From assembly GCF_000190535.1 (NCBI RefSeq), contig NC_015160.1, forward strand, positions 186,001 through 250,000: a DNA stretch of 64,000 nt, read 5' to 3'. Shown here piece after piece: positions 33,744 to 45,275 of the stretch (within the stretch, counting starts at the first letter, position 1; every line of letters starts with the position of its first letter). The notes below the pieces were generated by a model. That model had not been told where the DNA came from, did not search any database, and was given only the letters and a program-made list of their open reading frames with translations. Both the position numbers and the translations under genes were made by a program. This DNA comes from Odoribacter splanchnicus DSM 20712 (GTDB taxonomy: Bacteria > Bacteroidota > Bacteroidia > Bacteroidales > Marinifilaceae).

Positions 33744-35102
33744 TTATTCTTCGTTCTTTTCAAATTTTCCGATTCCCCAGACTTTGGCCGATAATTCCAT
33801 CGATTCTTCCGGGGTAAGCAACCCTTCCCGGGTGAGGATTTTTTGCATGAATATACATTGGTTGAGTTTGGCCTTCCCTTGCACGACATCCTGAGCCAAA
33901 GCCTGACAGGAGGGTGTGCCGCAAGCCCCGCAGTCTATCTGAGGTAAAACCTTCATAATGCGGGTTATTTTTTCCATTTTCTGAAAAGCAACCGACAAGT
34001 CTTCATCCAGTTTTTCGATCGACCGGGGTGGAATTTCACCGCTCAGTTGCATTTGTTTTACCAGAAAATCCTTGTACCGGGGCATTTTATTGATAGAGAT
34101 GTAGTTGTATTTGATATAGTTCTCCATCCGTTTCTGTAATCTTTCGATGGTGAGAAAACGGTTGTTGATCGCCAGTGCCCCTCCGGCACAGGAATGGTCG
34201 CATGCCCTCAGTTCCAGAAAGTCGATATCTGTCAGTTCGTCGTTTTCCAGTTTTTCGAGGATATCGATGACATTATGGATTTCGTCGATCGCCAGGCAAC
34301 GCCCCGGATAGTTGGAAGCTTCTCCTCCCGAGAGGGTCCATTGGATGGATTGCGGAGTCAGATGGTATTGTTCCGGTACCCGGGGGAGAACCTGGGATTT
34401 ATGTCGGTTGATCGAAAGGAGGATTTTGTTATAGATAAAATCCATATTGATCACCCCGTCTACAGGAGAACTTTCTTCGCCGACGGGACACTTGATGGCT
34501 GCGATTTTAGCGGCACACTGGGTGACATAAAAAACACCGATCTCTTTTTCAGGTATGCCTTTGTCGATGTATTTTTTCCTGACATAGATGGCTGCAATAT
34601 CCATGGCTTGCTTTAAGCGGACGATATGTCCGATCAGGGAAGGAAAACGTACCTGGATCAAGCGTACGACAGCCGGGCAGAAACTGGAGATAAAAGGACG
34701 CTGCCGGGGATGCTGCTGAAGATAATGCTTTGTCTCTTCCATCAGCAGACCGGTCGATTTATCCACTTCCATGACATAATGGAATCCCAGGTTGTGCAAC
34801 TCTGAAAATATCTGTTCTTCGCTGATATCTTCCGGGAATTGTCCGATAAAGACCGAAGGTAACAAGATGATCCGGTAAGAGAATTTGAAAATCTGATTGA
34901 AATCGTCCTGTTCCACATAAATGGCTTGACGGGGACAGGTCTTCAGGCACATGCCGCAATCGGTACAAGCGGCTTCGTTGATGGTCGCTTTACCGTATTT
35001 TATGCGGATCGCTGCCGTAGGACATACATTCATGCAGTGCGTACATCCTGTGCAAACCTCACTGTTGATCTTCAATGCATGATAAAATGTCTCGTTCCCC
35101 AT
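33744..35102 (-). CDS. Hydrogenase-like Fe-S protein with altered H-cluster site
   Basis: 452 aa. Order: two [4Fe-4S] motifs, CTGCTHCMNVCPTAAI (about 17-32) and CTDCGMCLKTCPRQAI (about 46-61); a region homologous to the [FeFe]-hydrogenase large-subunit domain (about 75-320); and a C-terminal RnfB-like Fe-S motif PQIDCGACGTPSCQALAQDV (about 388-407) ending in a fourth Cys (NQCIF). The three H-cluster signatures are recognisable but changed: TSCCPAW becomes SSFCPAV, MPCxxK becomes TQCAAK, and EIMACPGGC becomes ELRACDHSC. The four Cys aligning with H-cluster ligands persist, but the proton-relay Cys is Phe. It is therefore more likely a sensor or electron carrier than an H2 producer. Relatives accompany hydABC in Thermotoga and clostridia. 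Confidence 0.85.
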   Translation of the reverse strand: MGNETFYHALKINSEVCTGCTHCMNVCPTAAIRIKYGKATINEAACTDCGMCLKTCPRQAIYVEQDDFNQIFKFSYRIILLPSVFIGQFPEDISEEQIFSELHNLGFHYVMEVDKSTGLLMEETKHYLQQHPRQRPFISSFCPAVVRLIQVRFPSLIGHIVRLKQAMDIAAIYVRKKYIDKGIPEKEIGVFYVTQCAAKIAAIKCPVGEESSPVDGVINMDFIYNKILLSINRHKSQVLPRVPEQYHLTPQSIQWTLSGGEASNYPGRCLAIDEIHNVIDILEKLENDELTDIDFLELRACDHSCAGGALAINNRFLTIERLQKRMENYIKYNYISINKMPRYKDFLVKQMQLSGEIPPRSIEKLDEDLSVAFQKMEKITRIMKVLPQIDCGACGTPSCQALAQDVVQGKAKLNQCIFMQKILTREGLLTPEESMELSAKVWGIGKFEKNEE

Positions 35103-35119
35103 TTTCGTAATTTTAAGAC

Positions 35120-35533
35120 TTATCTCAGATACGTGGTCATCGTCACTTTGGTGCCGACATTTACGGTAGATTCGATATTCAACCGGTCACAATTTTTTTT
35201 CATATTGGGTAATCCCATCCCGGCACCGAATCCCATTTCCCGGACTTCGGGCGAAGCGGTCGAGAAGCCTTCCTGCATAGCCTTCGCTATATCGGGGATA
35301 CCCGGCCCTTTATCGGTGATGGTGACGACGATAGATTTCCCGTCCAGCACGACGTTCATCACTCCCTCATAAGCATGAGCGACGACATTGACTTCCGCTT
35401 CATAAAGCGCAACGACGATACGTTTTATTAAAAGGGCATCGACGTTGAGCTGTTTCAATATTTTCTTTATCTCACTGGAAGCGGTCCCTGCCCGTGAAAA
35501 ATTTCCTCCTTCCAGATTAAAATTGAATTCCAT
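35120..35533 (-). CDS. Anti-sigma-factor-type serine/threonine kinase (RsbW/SpoIIAB-like)
   Basis: 137 aa, a compact GHKL ATPase. Visible are the N-box RIVVALYEAEVNVVAHAYEG (about 38-57; Glu-Asn pair intact), G1 ITDKGPGIPDIAKAMQEGF (about 72-90) and G2 GFGAGMGLPNMKKNCDRL (about 101-118), ending TKVTMTTYL. This is the RsbW/SpoIIAB architecture, which phosphorylates anti-anti-sigma proteins or holds sigma factors. No anti-anti-sigma (STAS) partner is encoded here. As second gene of the hydrogenase operon it may transmit the state of the hydrogenase-like protein. Confidence 0.85.
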   Translation of the reverse strand: MEFNFNLEGGNFSRAGTASSEIKKILKQLNVDALLIKRIVVALYEAEVNVVAHAYEGVMNVVLDGKSIVVTITDKGPGIPDIAKAMQEGFSTASPEVREMGFGAGMGLPNMKKNCDRLNIESTVNVGTKVTMTTYLR

Positions 35534-35541
35534 ATGTTTTC

Positions 35542-35886
35542 TTAATACACCGGAAGAAGCCCGGCTTTATACAATTCTCCGCATACCCTGAACATACTTT
35601 GACGGCAACGCAATAGCAGGATTTCGTTTTCCTCGGCCAGCTGTTGCATTTCTGCCGTGATCTGCTTGTCACGAACAAAAAGAATAAACGGAATATCCGC
35701 CATTTCTGCCGTACGAATGACTTGTGGATTGGCCATCCCCGTTATCAACAGCAATCCTTCCGTATTCAGACGCAAGACATCGCTCATTAAATCTGCTGCA
35801 AAAGCATGTTGTATGGGATCGTGAAGCTTACGGGCCCCACAAATACACGTGGCGTCGAGTAATTTTATAATGTCGTCCGGTGTCAT
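35542..35886 (-). CDS. DRTGG-domain protein (first copy), first gene of the hydrogenase operon
   Basis: 114 aa, single DRTGG-type domain: ATCICGARKLHDPIQHAFAA (about 12-31), DLMSDVLRLNTEGLLLITGM, ANPQVIRTAEMADIPFILFV and RCRQSMFRVCGELYKAGLL. Compared with the second copy it shares DLxSDV, the central hydrophobic strands and the C-terminal F-x-x-x-GE-x-Y helix. It heads a chain of ten closely spaced minus-strand genes (gaps from a 4-bp overlap to 106 bp). Two different copies suggest a heterodimeric ligand-binding pair. No strong -7 box was found upstream. Confidence 0.8.
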   Translation of the reverse strand: MTPDDIIKLLDATCICGARKLHDPIQHAFAADLMSDVLRLNTEGLLLITGMANPQVIRTAEMADIPFILFVRDKQITAEMQQLAEENEILLLRCRQSMFRVCGELYKAGLLPVY

Positions 35887-36471
35887 ACCTTGGTTAATTT
35901 ATATGCATCTAAATTAGTGAAATTATCTTCAAAAACAATACCTCCTCTGCGGGAAGCGATAATTTAAAATTGATATAAATAAACATATTTATCAGTAGCC
36001 TTGTATATACTCATGCTAAACGATAGGGTCGGAATAAATAAAAAACAATTTGAATTCGAATAAAAACTGGATTAAAACTTATTTATTTGACTAATGATCT
36101 GCTTATATATTGGGTTTACATTGGATTTAATATGGATTTGTCTATACACGAATTCAGATTTGCCTTATCTGGTTTACAGACCTGCAGTTCGGGTTATCGA
36201 CAGAATAATATGCTGATTCAACTTGTTTTAAAATTATCGGTAAAGATTACCTAAATATTGTTTTAAATATTTTGAAATTAATTTTTTTATATTTAATTTT
36301 ATAGAGTTAATTTGAATATGTATTTGGTTTCGGTTTTACAAAATTGTAGTAAAAGAAAGGAGGAATCAAACTATAAATGAAAATCGAAAGAAAGTACATT
36401 TGAAATGATTAAAGTTTCATTGTTATGAATTGAATTTATAGATGTAAGAATTTTTTTTATTTAATTTTTAG
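35887..36471. other. AT-rich divergent intergenic region, no gene seen
   Basis: 585 bases between the hydrogenase operon (-) and an AT-rich lipoprotein gene (+). No supportable coding frame or RNA gene. A -7-like TACATTTG (36395-36402) lies about 70 bases before the lipoprotein start. I found no good minus-strand -7 box, so the hydrogenase promoter is unresolved. Composition falls towards the lipoprotein gene, in line with a boundary of acquired DNA. Confidence 0.5.
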
Positions 36472-38103
36472 ATGATGAAGAATTTTGTATTAGTTTTTTT
36501 AGTATATTTATCAGTCGCTTCTTGTAATGAGTCGTTAAATGATATTGATAAAAATGTTGTGTCTGCAACTTTTTTGGAACAAAGCGAAAGCAATTTGATT
36601 TTGAAACAAAAGTTTAGTTCTGCTTTGGTGAAAGTATTGGGCCAAAACGAAGAAGTACGTTCTTTAATAAAAGAAGAAGCTTTGAAGCAAATTGATTTTG
36701 ATTATGATGTTCTTTATTGTTTGATTAAAGACAAACAATTGAAAAATGGAGTTACTTTAGAGGAATATTTAGAAAAATATTTAACCTCAGATGAATTGAA
36801 ATGTATTCATAAGCAACTGCCGACTTTAACTTTATTTGTACCAACTCTCCCTGAAAATTCTTTTTCTGTTCATAGTTGGAATACAATTGATGAATTACCT
36901 GCTGTTGCAGTAAAAGTTTCTGACAATAATGATGTGAAAATTTATTACGGAAACGGAGAAACTGAAGTTTTTCCAGCAGATATTATACCAGGTTTCCCTG
37001 TCGTTGTTGTAAAAGAGAATGAACGAATTGTAAGGAATGGGGAGATTTTAAGTAAAACTGTTTCTGAAAATATAGAAGAGACTAATCTTATATTTGTTGA
37101 TGAAATTTTTAATAATTTACATGGAAAAGACTTGGTTAATACTAAGACACGTGCAAATCGACCTGATCGACCTGTTCCTTTACCTAAGGTCGATAATCCT
37201 GAGGATTATCTTCCTGCAAATATGAAGAAAACTTACGAAGCTTATAAAATATATAAAAATACAACTGGTTGGCAAAGAGATTATATATATTATGGAATAA
37301 CTCCTACTACTGATAAAGGACCTTTTGATTATAATATGAAAGAATTTTTAGTTGGATTTGAACTGATGGGGGATGCTCTCGGATTTTATAGAAAAATAGC
37401 AGATCAGGATGGGGATCCTAAAAGTAGTATTCCGATTGGTGGAGTTTTACCTGCAAATAGTTCTATAATTACTTGGACTGAAGGTGAATATGAATTTAAG
37501 GTTACAACCTACGTTGGTAGTAAGTCGACTATAGGAACTGAATATAAATCTTTTTTTCGATTAAAACCTGATCAATTATTTAGGGCTGAAGTAGAGAGAG
37601 TAATTTCTCGTCCGGGTATGCCTGGTTATACCGTTTATAAACTTGTAGGTTTGAAATCTAAGCGAGTTGACCTTGATTTACCATTATTTGAATGGGATTT
37701 AGAAAATTATGGAGCAACAATTAAGATTGCAATAGAAGAGGTAGATGGACAAGAAACTGAAGTGAACTCAATAAGTTCTAGTATCGAATTTGCAACTAAT
37801 TTTGGTTTTGATGCAAGTTTTGGTGAGAAAGTGAAATTTGGAGTAAAATTTGGTTCAACAATAAAAGAAGTTTTAAATGTGTCTAATACTATAACTAAAA
37901 CACTTGGAGGGGATGAATTGGGTGAAGTTATTATTAACTTTGCTGACCCTGTTGTAATTAGTGATGAATTTAGATATCATTATAAACCAAGAACAAACCC
38001 TAGGGAGCAGGCAGTTGTTGATTATACAGAACCTACTTTTAATTCTAAATATTATACAGGGTGGTATAGATTGTATATATCACCAAAGAAAACTAATTTA
38101 TAA
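36472..38103 (+). CDS. Unknown AT-rich lipoprotein, 543 aa
   Basis: Signal peptide with lipobox VASC (Cys about 18). No family recognised. Residues about 20-115 look helical (LILKQKFSSALVKVLGQNEE; VTLEEYLEKYLTSDELKC); about 225-245 is Pro/Arg-rich (RANRPDRPVPLPKVDNPEDY); about 430-505 shows alternating hydrophobic/polar strands with Gly/Ser/Thr (FATNFGFDASFGEKVKFGVK, FGSTIKEVLNVSNTITKTLG), which could be an amphipathic beta-hairpin such as those of pore-forming toxins, though that is speculation. The DNA is much richer in A+T than its neighbours (codons such as AAA, GAA, TTT, ATT dominate), suggesting recent transfer. It stands alone, probably monocistronic. Confidence 0.75.
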   Translation: MMKNFVLVFLVYLSVASCNESLNDIDKNVVSATFLEQSESNLILKQKFSSALVKVLGQNEEVRSLIKEEALKQIDFDYDVLYCLIKDKQLKNGVTLEEYLEKYLTSDELKCIHKQLPTLTLFVPTLPENSFSVHSWNTIDELPAVAVKVSDNNDVKIYYGNGETEVFPADIIPGFPVVVVKENERIVRNGEILSKTVSENIEETNLIFVDEIFNNLHGKDLVNTKTRANRPDRPVPLPKVDNPEDYLPANMKKTYEAYKIYKNTTGWQRDYIYYGITPTTDKGPFDYNMKEFLVGFELMGDALGFYRKIADQDGDPKSSIPIGGVLPANSSIITWTEGEYEFKVTTYVGSKSTIGTEYKSFFRLKPDQLFRAEVERVISRPGMPGYTVYKLVGLKSKRVDLDLPLFEWDLENYGATIKIAIEEVDGQETEVNSISSSIEFATNFGFDASFGEKVKFGVKFGSTIKEVLNVSNTITKTLGGDELGEVIINFADPVVISDEFRYHYKPRTNPREQAVVDYTEPTFNSKYYTGWYRLYISPKKTNL

Positions 38104-38390
38104 ATTGTATGAGGGTGTATCAAAATTCAAATTTGATGGCTATGAACTTACAATCTGAAAATTGTCTATTCTTGTTTATAATAAAAGAACCTTGTCATTA
38201 TCCTTTAATAAGCTTGATAAGGCTCTTTTGTGCTTATTCATTATAATCTGTAACTTTATCGAGCATTCAATTTAGTTTTGATATATCCTCAATATATATA
38301 ATGATGGTGGGATATGGATAATAAATATTTACCCTGTTGTGATTTTTGTTTATGTATTTTCGTGTCTTCAAAAAATATTGTCGCATAGGT

Positions 38391-38837
38391 ATGATAAGAA
38401 ATGTAGTACTGCCAATAATAGTTTGTTCTTTGCTTCTGATTGTTCAGGCATGTTCTTCCGGGCATGAGGACGAGGTCGAACCTGTCGTAGAAGAAAAAGG
38501 GTTTACGGTAAAGGTGTTTTATATAAATGAAGCTCAGCCCGATGTAGAAATACCTGATGCCGGGGCAAAGGTGTATCTCTATTATGGAGTGAATAACGGA
38601 GAATTGGTAAGAGGAGAATTTCAAGCCGGGGGAGAAGTGGTGAAAGGGGATATAACGTTTTTTCCGGACCAAATGTATCGGATCGATGGGGATGGGATGA
38701 TCGATATTACTCCTTTATATGAGGATAAAGAGATGACGATGCTTATCGAAAGTAACTTTTATACAACCAGACTGGCGGCCGGATATTTCCGGGATCTCAG
38801 TCGTCCCATAAATTATAAGTGTTTATTTTATCCTTAG
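38391..38837 (+). CDS. Small lipoprotein of unknown function, 148 aa
   Basis: ATG 38391 gives a typical lipoprotein signal (MIRNVVLPIIVCSLLLIVQA then Cys, about residue 21); earlier in-frame starts at 38352 or 38346 would add a polar stretch before the signal and are less likely. After CSSGHEDEVEPVVEEKG comes a compact beta-rich domain (FTVKVFYINEAQPDVEIPDA, KVYLYYGVNNGELVRGEFQA). No family recognised. In the 287-base gap upstream, AATAAGC...GCTTATT (about 38209-38240) may terminate the previous gene. Confidence 0.65.
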   Translation: MIRNVVLPIIVCSLLLIVQACSSGHEDEVEPVVEEKGFTVKVFYINEAQPDVEIPDAGAKVYLYYGVNNGELVRGEFQAGGEVVKGDITFFPDQMYRIDGDGMIDITPLYEDKEMTMLIESNFYTTRLAAGYFRDLSRPINYKCLFYP

Positions 38838-38908
38838 TATCGATGGGGATAGCCGGCCTGATCGGACGAGGGACGGTCGGGGAATAAGGGTACTTTAGAT
38901 AAATCCAG

Positions 38909-39580
38909 ATGATGAAATACGAAATTGTAGCTTTTTATAAACAGGAGATAGAAGAAATCCGTGAATGTGCCGAAAACATCGGGCGGTTATATGGATGGCG
39001 GTATAGATGTGAAAAAATACCCGGTAGCGGAAAACTGCTTTCAGCCTGCATGGGAGAGGATAGTGTTCTTTGTTTGTTGAAGCGGAAATCATATTCTTTT
39101 TATCGGTTGATGAAGTACGTGTATGCTTTGAATAAACCGGTACTTGTTTTGCAGGATCATTTTTCTGCCGATACTTTTCAGCAGCTGAAAATTCCGGTAG
39201 GTTATTTGAAGGAAAATAAAGAAAAAGGGATTTGGGCTAATTTCCTGCAGCGGCATCATCCCGGGTGTCGGATCGAAATCATCGTTCCCTGGGAAAAAGA
39301 TGAGCATATTGCGGCCATGGTCCGCAATAATTTAGCATTTATGGAGCGTATCTTAAAGCATTCCGAAGCCCGCTACGAGGTGGTGAATGAAGAGAAAAGT
39401 TTTGAAAAAAGCCTGATAAAGGTTTTGCAGGATCTTTCTCCGGGGATAACCCTGATGATGCGTCCGTTCCGCTTATTTCCCTTTTACTATCCCTATACTG
39501 TCCGGCTTTACCGTAAACACGCCCGGTCCGAAGTATTGATTATCCCCCGGGACGACTCTTTGTATATACCTTGCCATTAA
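38909..39580 (+). CDS. Possible universal-stress-protein-like protein, 223 aa
   Basis: No signal peptide, so probably cytoplasmic. Alternating strands and helices suggest a Rossmann-like fold: KPVLVLQDHFSADTFQQLKI (about 72-91), PVGYLKENKEKGIWANFLQR, CRIEIIVPWEKDEHIAAMVR (about 118-137), NNLAFMERILKH and LSPGITLMMRPFRLF. The order resembles the second half of tandem UspA proteins in Bacteroidetes, but the glycine-rich ATP loop is not visible. Assignment is weak. It is adjacent to the small lipoprotein (71-bp gap) and convergent with the large metalloprotease-like gene. Confidence 0.5.
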   Translation: MMKYEIVAFYKQEIEEIRECAENIGRLYGWRYRCEKIPGSGKLLSACMGEDSVLCLLKRKSYSFYRLMKYVYALNKPVLVLQDHFSADTFQQLKIPVGYLKENKEKGIWANFLQRHHPGCRIEIIVPWEKDEHIAAMVRNNLAFMERILKHSEARYEVVNEEKSFEKSLIKVLQDLSPGITLMMRPFRLFPFYYPYTVRLYRKHARSEVLIIPRDDSLYIPCH

Positions 39581-39608
39581 AGATGATAGATGACACCTGT
39601 CATCTATC

Positions 39609-42569
39609 TTAAATACTCAGTCCGATAGAGAAAATCAGGTCGGCGAACATCTTTTTATGTTGTGTTTCGTAGCCGGTGCGGATACCGAGACGGATCGGAT
39701 AGGTTAACCGGAAGAAGTGGGTGTCCGTGGTCAATTCTATTCCATAGGAGGAGTAAGTAGCTTTGCCGAATTTGTTGCGGCTGCTACCCCAATCGTAGAA
39801 TACGGCGGCGTTTATAGTTTTGAGATAGAGCAATGAACTCAGGGGCAGATCCGGGAAAGCGATCGGCATATGGTAACCGGTACGCAAGCTGGCTATTTCG
39901 TAGCCAGGTAGGGTGATCCCTCTGGGGTAAAGAATTTTATTGCTATAATTCCGCTCTTTGTGCGACATATGCTGGAAGCCTCCGTATAGCGACAGGGAAT
40001 GATTGGTGGTGAAGCCCGGAAAATACAGGTGTCCGTCTCCCCACCATTGATAGCCCAGGTCTATATGTTCCAGAGGGCTGTGAGTGTAACCTGCACTGAA
40101 AGTTTGGCCCCAGCGGGGATTGATCTCCTGGGTAGTCATACGGGTTTGATTGGTAAAATAAAGTCCGTATTCCAGCAATTGATAAAACCGGGAAGGCTCG
40201 TTCACCTGGTAAAAGTTCGGATCGACTTGTGTAATCCATATAGTGTTCGCTTCTGCTATTTTACAGGTGTAGAGTTTATTTAATTTTTCATGGTGTAATC
40301 CGACAAACCGGTAACGGACATAAGGTTGTAAGGTCCGGTTATATTGGCGGGCAGACAGGGTAAAAGGAAACCGGACCGTAACCTCAGCCGAAGAACGCCA
40401 GGCTTTATATTGTGCATAAAAAGTTTCTTTTTGCCGGGTAGGCAGGAAAAAACCTTCGTTGAAAGATTCGTAATCGTATCTCCCGCTATACAGGTCGAAA
40501 TCGAATACCGGCCACCAGCCTTTGTAGCTGGCATTCAGCATCCAGGCCCCGTGGTCATAACCCGATTTTAAGATATAACCGGCAGTAAAGGATAAGGTGC
40601 TCAACTTATTCTGAGAGTAAACTACCGCACCGAAGTCGACGTCCATATCGTTCAGATCGGCTTCTACCGGTCCCCAGCTGTGGATATTGACAAGGTGGGT
40701 GAATTTATTGTATTTCCGGGAAGGATAGATAGAATCGTATTGGAAAGCAGAATGCCATTTTTCTTCCTGTTTCATCGAGTCGGCTAACCGGAATTGCTGA
40801 TAGACCGTCGGCTGTTCCTGTAATCCGGCCAGGTCGATATGCCCGGGTTTATAGCCGTCTGCTGTGTAGAAAGAAAAATACAACTGTTTTTTATCCGCAC
40901 TGAGGGTGGGGAACTGTAGCCCGTACTTACTGTTCAGCACATTCACCGGACCTTGTGCGGTCCAACGGTAGAAAGCATTGTTACCGTTGTAAGAAGCTCT
41001 GTAGATCAATAGACTGTCTCCGGCAACCGGGTGGTCCAGTTCGTAATAGATCGCAGGACAGACGGTATGTCGCCGGTGAGTGACCGGATCGATCGATACC
41101 AGACTCAAGCCTCGGGGGGATTGGACGACTGTGGTGATTTTACCCTCGTGGTAAGACGGATGGATGAATAGTTCGTTCGCTTCTGCCGGAATACGCCCGG
41201 TTTCCCGGCTCAAAGTCGAGTCGAGCAAGACCAGATAAGATCGGTTGCAATGGTCCACTTCTACACAGCCCCACTCCTGGCCCATCGCGAAAGGAGAAAA
41301 ACGGTTGTTCCGGCTTTTATAGCGTTTGTATTTACCGGTATTCAGGTCGTAACTGCTTAAACGCATACGTCCGCCCTGATCCCAACGGATGTGATTGTAA
41401 TATTCGCTCCAGACTATTTGGTCGTTGTTGAAGGCAAATTTATAGTCGTCCAGAATCCCTGTACGCCGGAGGAGTTTTTCGTTCTGATTGTGCAAGAGAA
41501 CGAAAGCTCCCGTTTGTTGCAGCCCTTTTTTATAAGCAATCACTTTGCCGGAAGAAATCGGGGTGGGATTGTAGTAATTCGTGTAATACTTGTTGTGGGT
41601 GGGAAGTGTATCGAATGGAGACGATACGAGAGAGGCCTCCCGCATCCAGCGCTGTTGCAATTCGGAAAAATTATCCCGGTAAAGGGTACGCTTGGCATCC
41701 CGGTAGGTATTGGCCTGGCGGACACTGTCGGGATCGATAAACAGAGAACGGAATGTACTGTCCCGCCAGAGACTGTCCCGCTTGCCCTGCATGGAAAGCT
41801 TCAGGCTGGTGGCGAAGGGAGTAATGCCGTAAGGGCGTCTTCCGGTGCGTTCCAGCGCTTTTGCCCAGATATCCGAACCGTAATTGACCCGGGAGTTGGC
41901 GGTCATGAAGTACCCCATAGTGTAACGATTGGGCACGAAATCTTTGTTTGAACCCAGTACGGCTTTCGAATAATTGTAAATCCCTTTTTCCAGGATTTGG
42001 GCTTTCATTTCGTTCAGAAATTCCGGGGAACGTCCTCGGCCGAGATGGCCGACAGCAGTTTCAAAACATACGGCATCTCCTTCCATAAACCACATCGGTA
42101 CATATACACCGACTACTGCAATAGGAAAAATCTCCCCGAAGAGATAATACAGGTCTTTGGTAAGTCCCTGGTTTACCTTGTCGAGCTGCACGACATGCCG
42201 GAATTCGTGTACACACAAATGTTCCAGCCAATCATCCGTGGGATCTTGGGAAGGCATGGTGTAAAGTTCACTCTTCCGGGGTGCCAGGGCTACATTCCCA
42301 TTGGAAACACCTCCGTCGGCATGCATGATGATGGATATCTTTTTGGGGTGTAATTGCAGTGTGTTGGCATGGTGGTATAAAAGACTGAAAATAGAAGCTG
42401 CTTTTTGGGCGTTTTCTTCGAAAAAATCCGGGTATATAATTTGAAAATCGTCGGTTTTGATTTGCTTCCAGCGCAGGGAAGGCCTATCCTGACCGAAATT
42501 GACGAATTGTGCCGAAACGATTGAAAACGGGCACCAGAGAAGTAGAATAAAAAACAGAACTTTCTTCAT
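39609..42569 (-). CDS. Giant outer-membrane protein: zincin-like protease, beta-propeller, beta-barrel
   Basis: 986 aa with a signal peptide (about 1-20, cleaved after VSA). Residues about 30-260 form a metallopeptidase-like domain with HEFRHVVQLDKVNQGLTKDL (HExxH, about 122-126) and MWFMEGDAVCFETAVGH (the downstream Glu-bearing helix of gluzincins, about 155). A WD40/TolB-like propeller follows (about 320-630; DDYKFAFNNDQIVWSEYYNH, PTLSADKKQLYFSFYTADGY). The last 300 residues are beta-barrel-like, ending in FADLIFSIGLSI as outer-membrane proteins do. The chain thus joins a possible periplasmic or surface protease to its own anchor. Catalytic residues look intact. Function unknown; divergent from ligA. 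Confidence 0.75.
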   Translation of the reverse strand: MKKVLFFILLLWCPFSIVSAQFVNFGQDRPSLRWKQIKTDDFQIIYPDFFEENAQKAASIFSLLYHHANTLQLHPKKISIIMHADGGVSNGNVALAPRKSELYTMPSQDPTDDWLEHLCVHEFRHVVQLDKVNQGLTKDLYYLFGEIFPIAVVGVYVPMWFMEGDAVCFETAVGHLGRGRSPEFLNEMKAQILEKGIYNYSKAVLGSNKDFVPNRYTMGYFMTANSRVNYGSDIWAKALERTGRRPYGITPFATSLKLSMQGKRDSLWRDSTFRSLFIDPDSVRQANTYRDAKRTLYRDNFSELQQRWMREASLVSSPFDTLPTHNKYYTNYYNPTPISSGKVIAYKKGLQQTGAFVLLHNQNEKLLRRTGILDDYKFAFNNDQIVWSEYYNHIRWDQGGRMRLSSYDLNTGKYKRYKSRNNRFSPFAMGQEWGCVEVDHCNRSYLVLLDSTLSRETGRIPAEANELFIHPSYHEGKITTVVQSPRGLSLVSIDPVTHRRHTVCPAIYYELDHPVAGDSLLIYRASYNGNNAFYRWTAQGPVNVLNSKYGLQFPTLSADKKQLYFSFYTADGYKPGHIDLAGLQEQPTVYQQFRLADSMKQEEKWHSAFQYDSIYPSRKYNKFTHLVNIHSWGPVEADLNDMDVDFGAVVYSQNKLSTLSFTAGYILKSGYDHGAWMLNASYKGWWPVFDFDLYSGRYDYESFNEGFFLPTRQKETFYAQYKAWRSSAEVTVRFPFTLSARQYNRTLQPYVRYRFVGLHHEKLNKLYTCKIAEANTIWITQVDPNFYQVNEPSRFYQLLEYGLYFTNQTRMTTQEINPRWGQTFSAGYTHSPLEHIDLGYQWWGDGHLYFPGFTTNHSLSLYGGFQHMSHKERNYSNKILYPRGITLPGYEIASLRTGYHMPIAFPDLPLSSLLYLKTINAAVFYDWGSSRNKFGKATYSSYGIELTTDTHFFRLTYPIRLGIRTGYETQHKKMFADLIFSIGLSI

Positions 42570-42692
42570 ATATCACCTATTTTTTTAGAGCATCTAAATT
42601 AAATTATAAATTTTAGAAATAAGCCTGATTGCCTTTTTTATTTTAACACCGGCTTGCGTTTGCAAATTTTGCGTTTTTACATTTAAGTTTGA

Positions 42693-45233
<2,541 letters not shown>

Positions 45234-45275
45234 TAGGGAATACCCTGCTGCATCAACGAAGTAATAAACGAGGAT

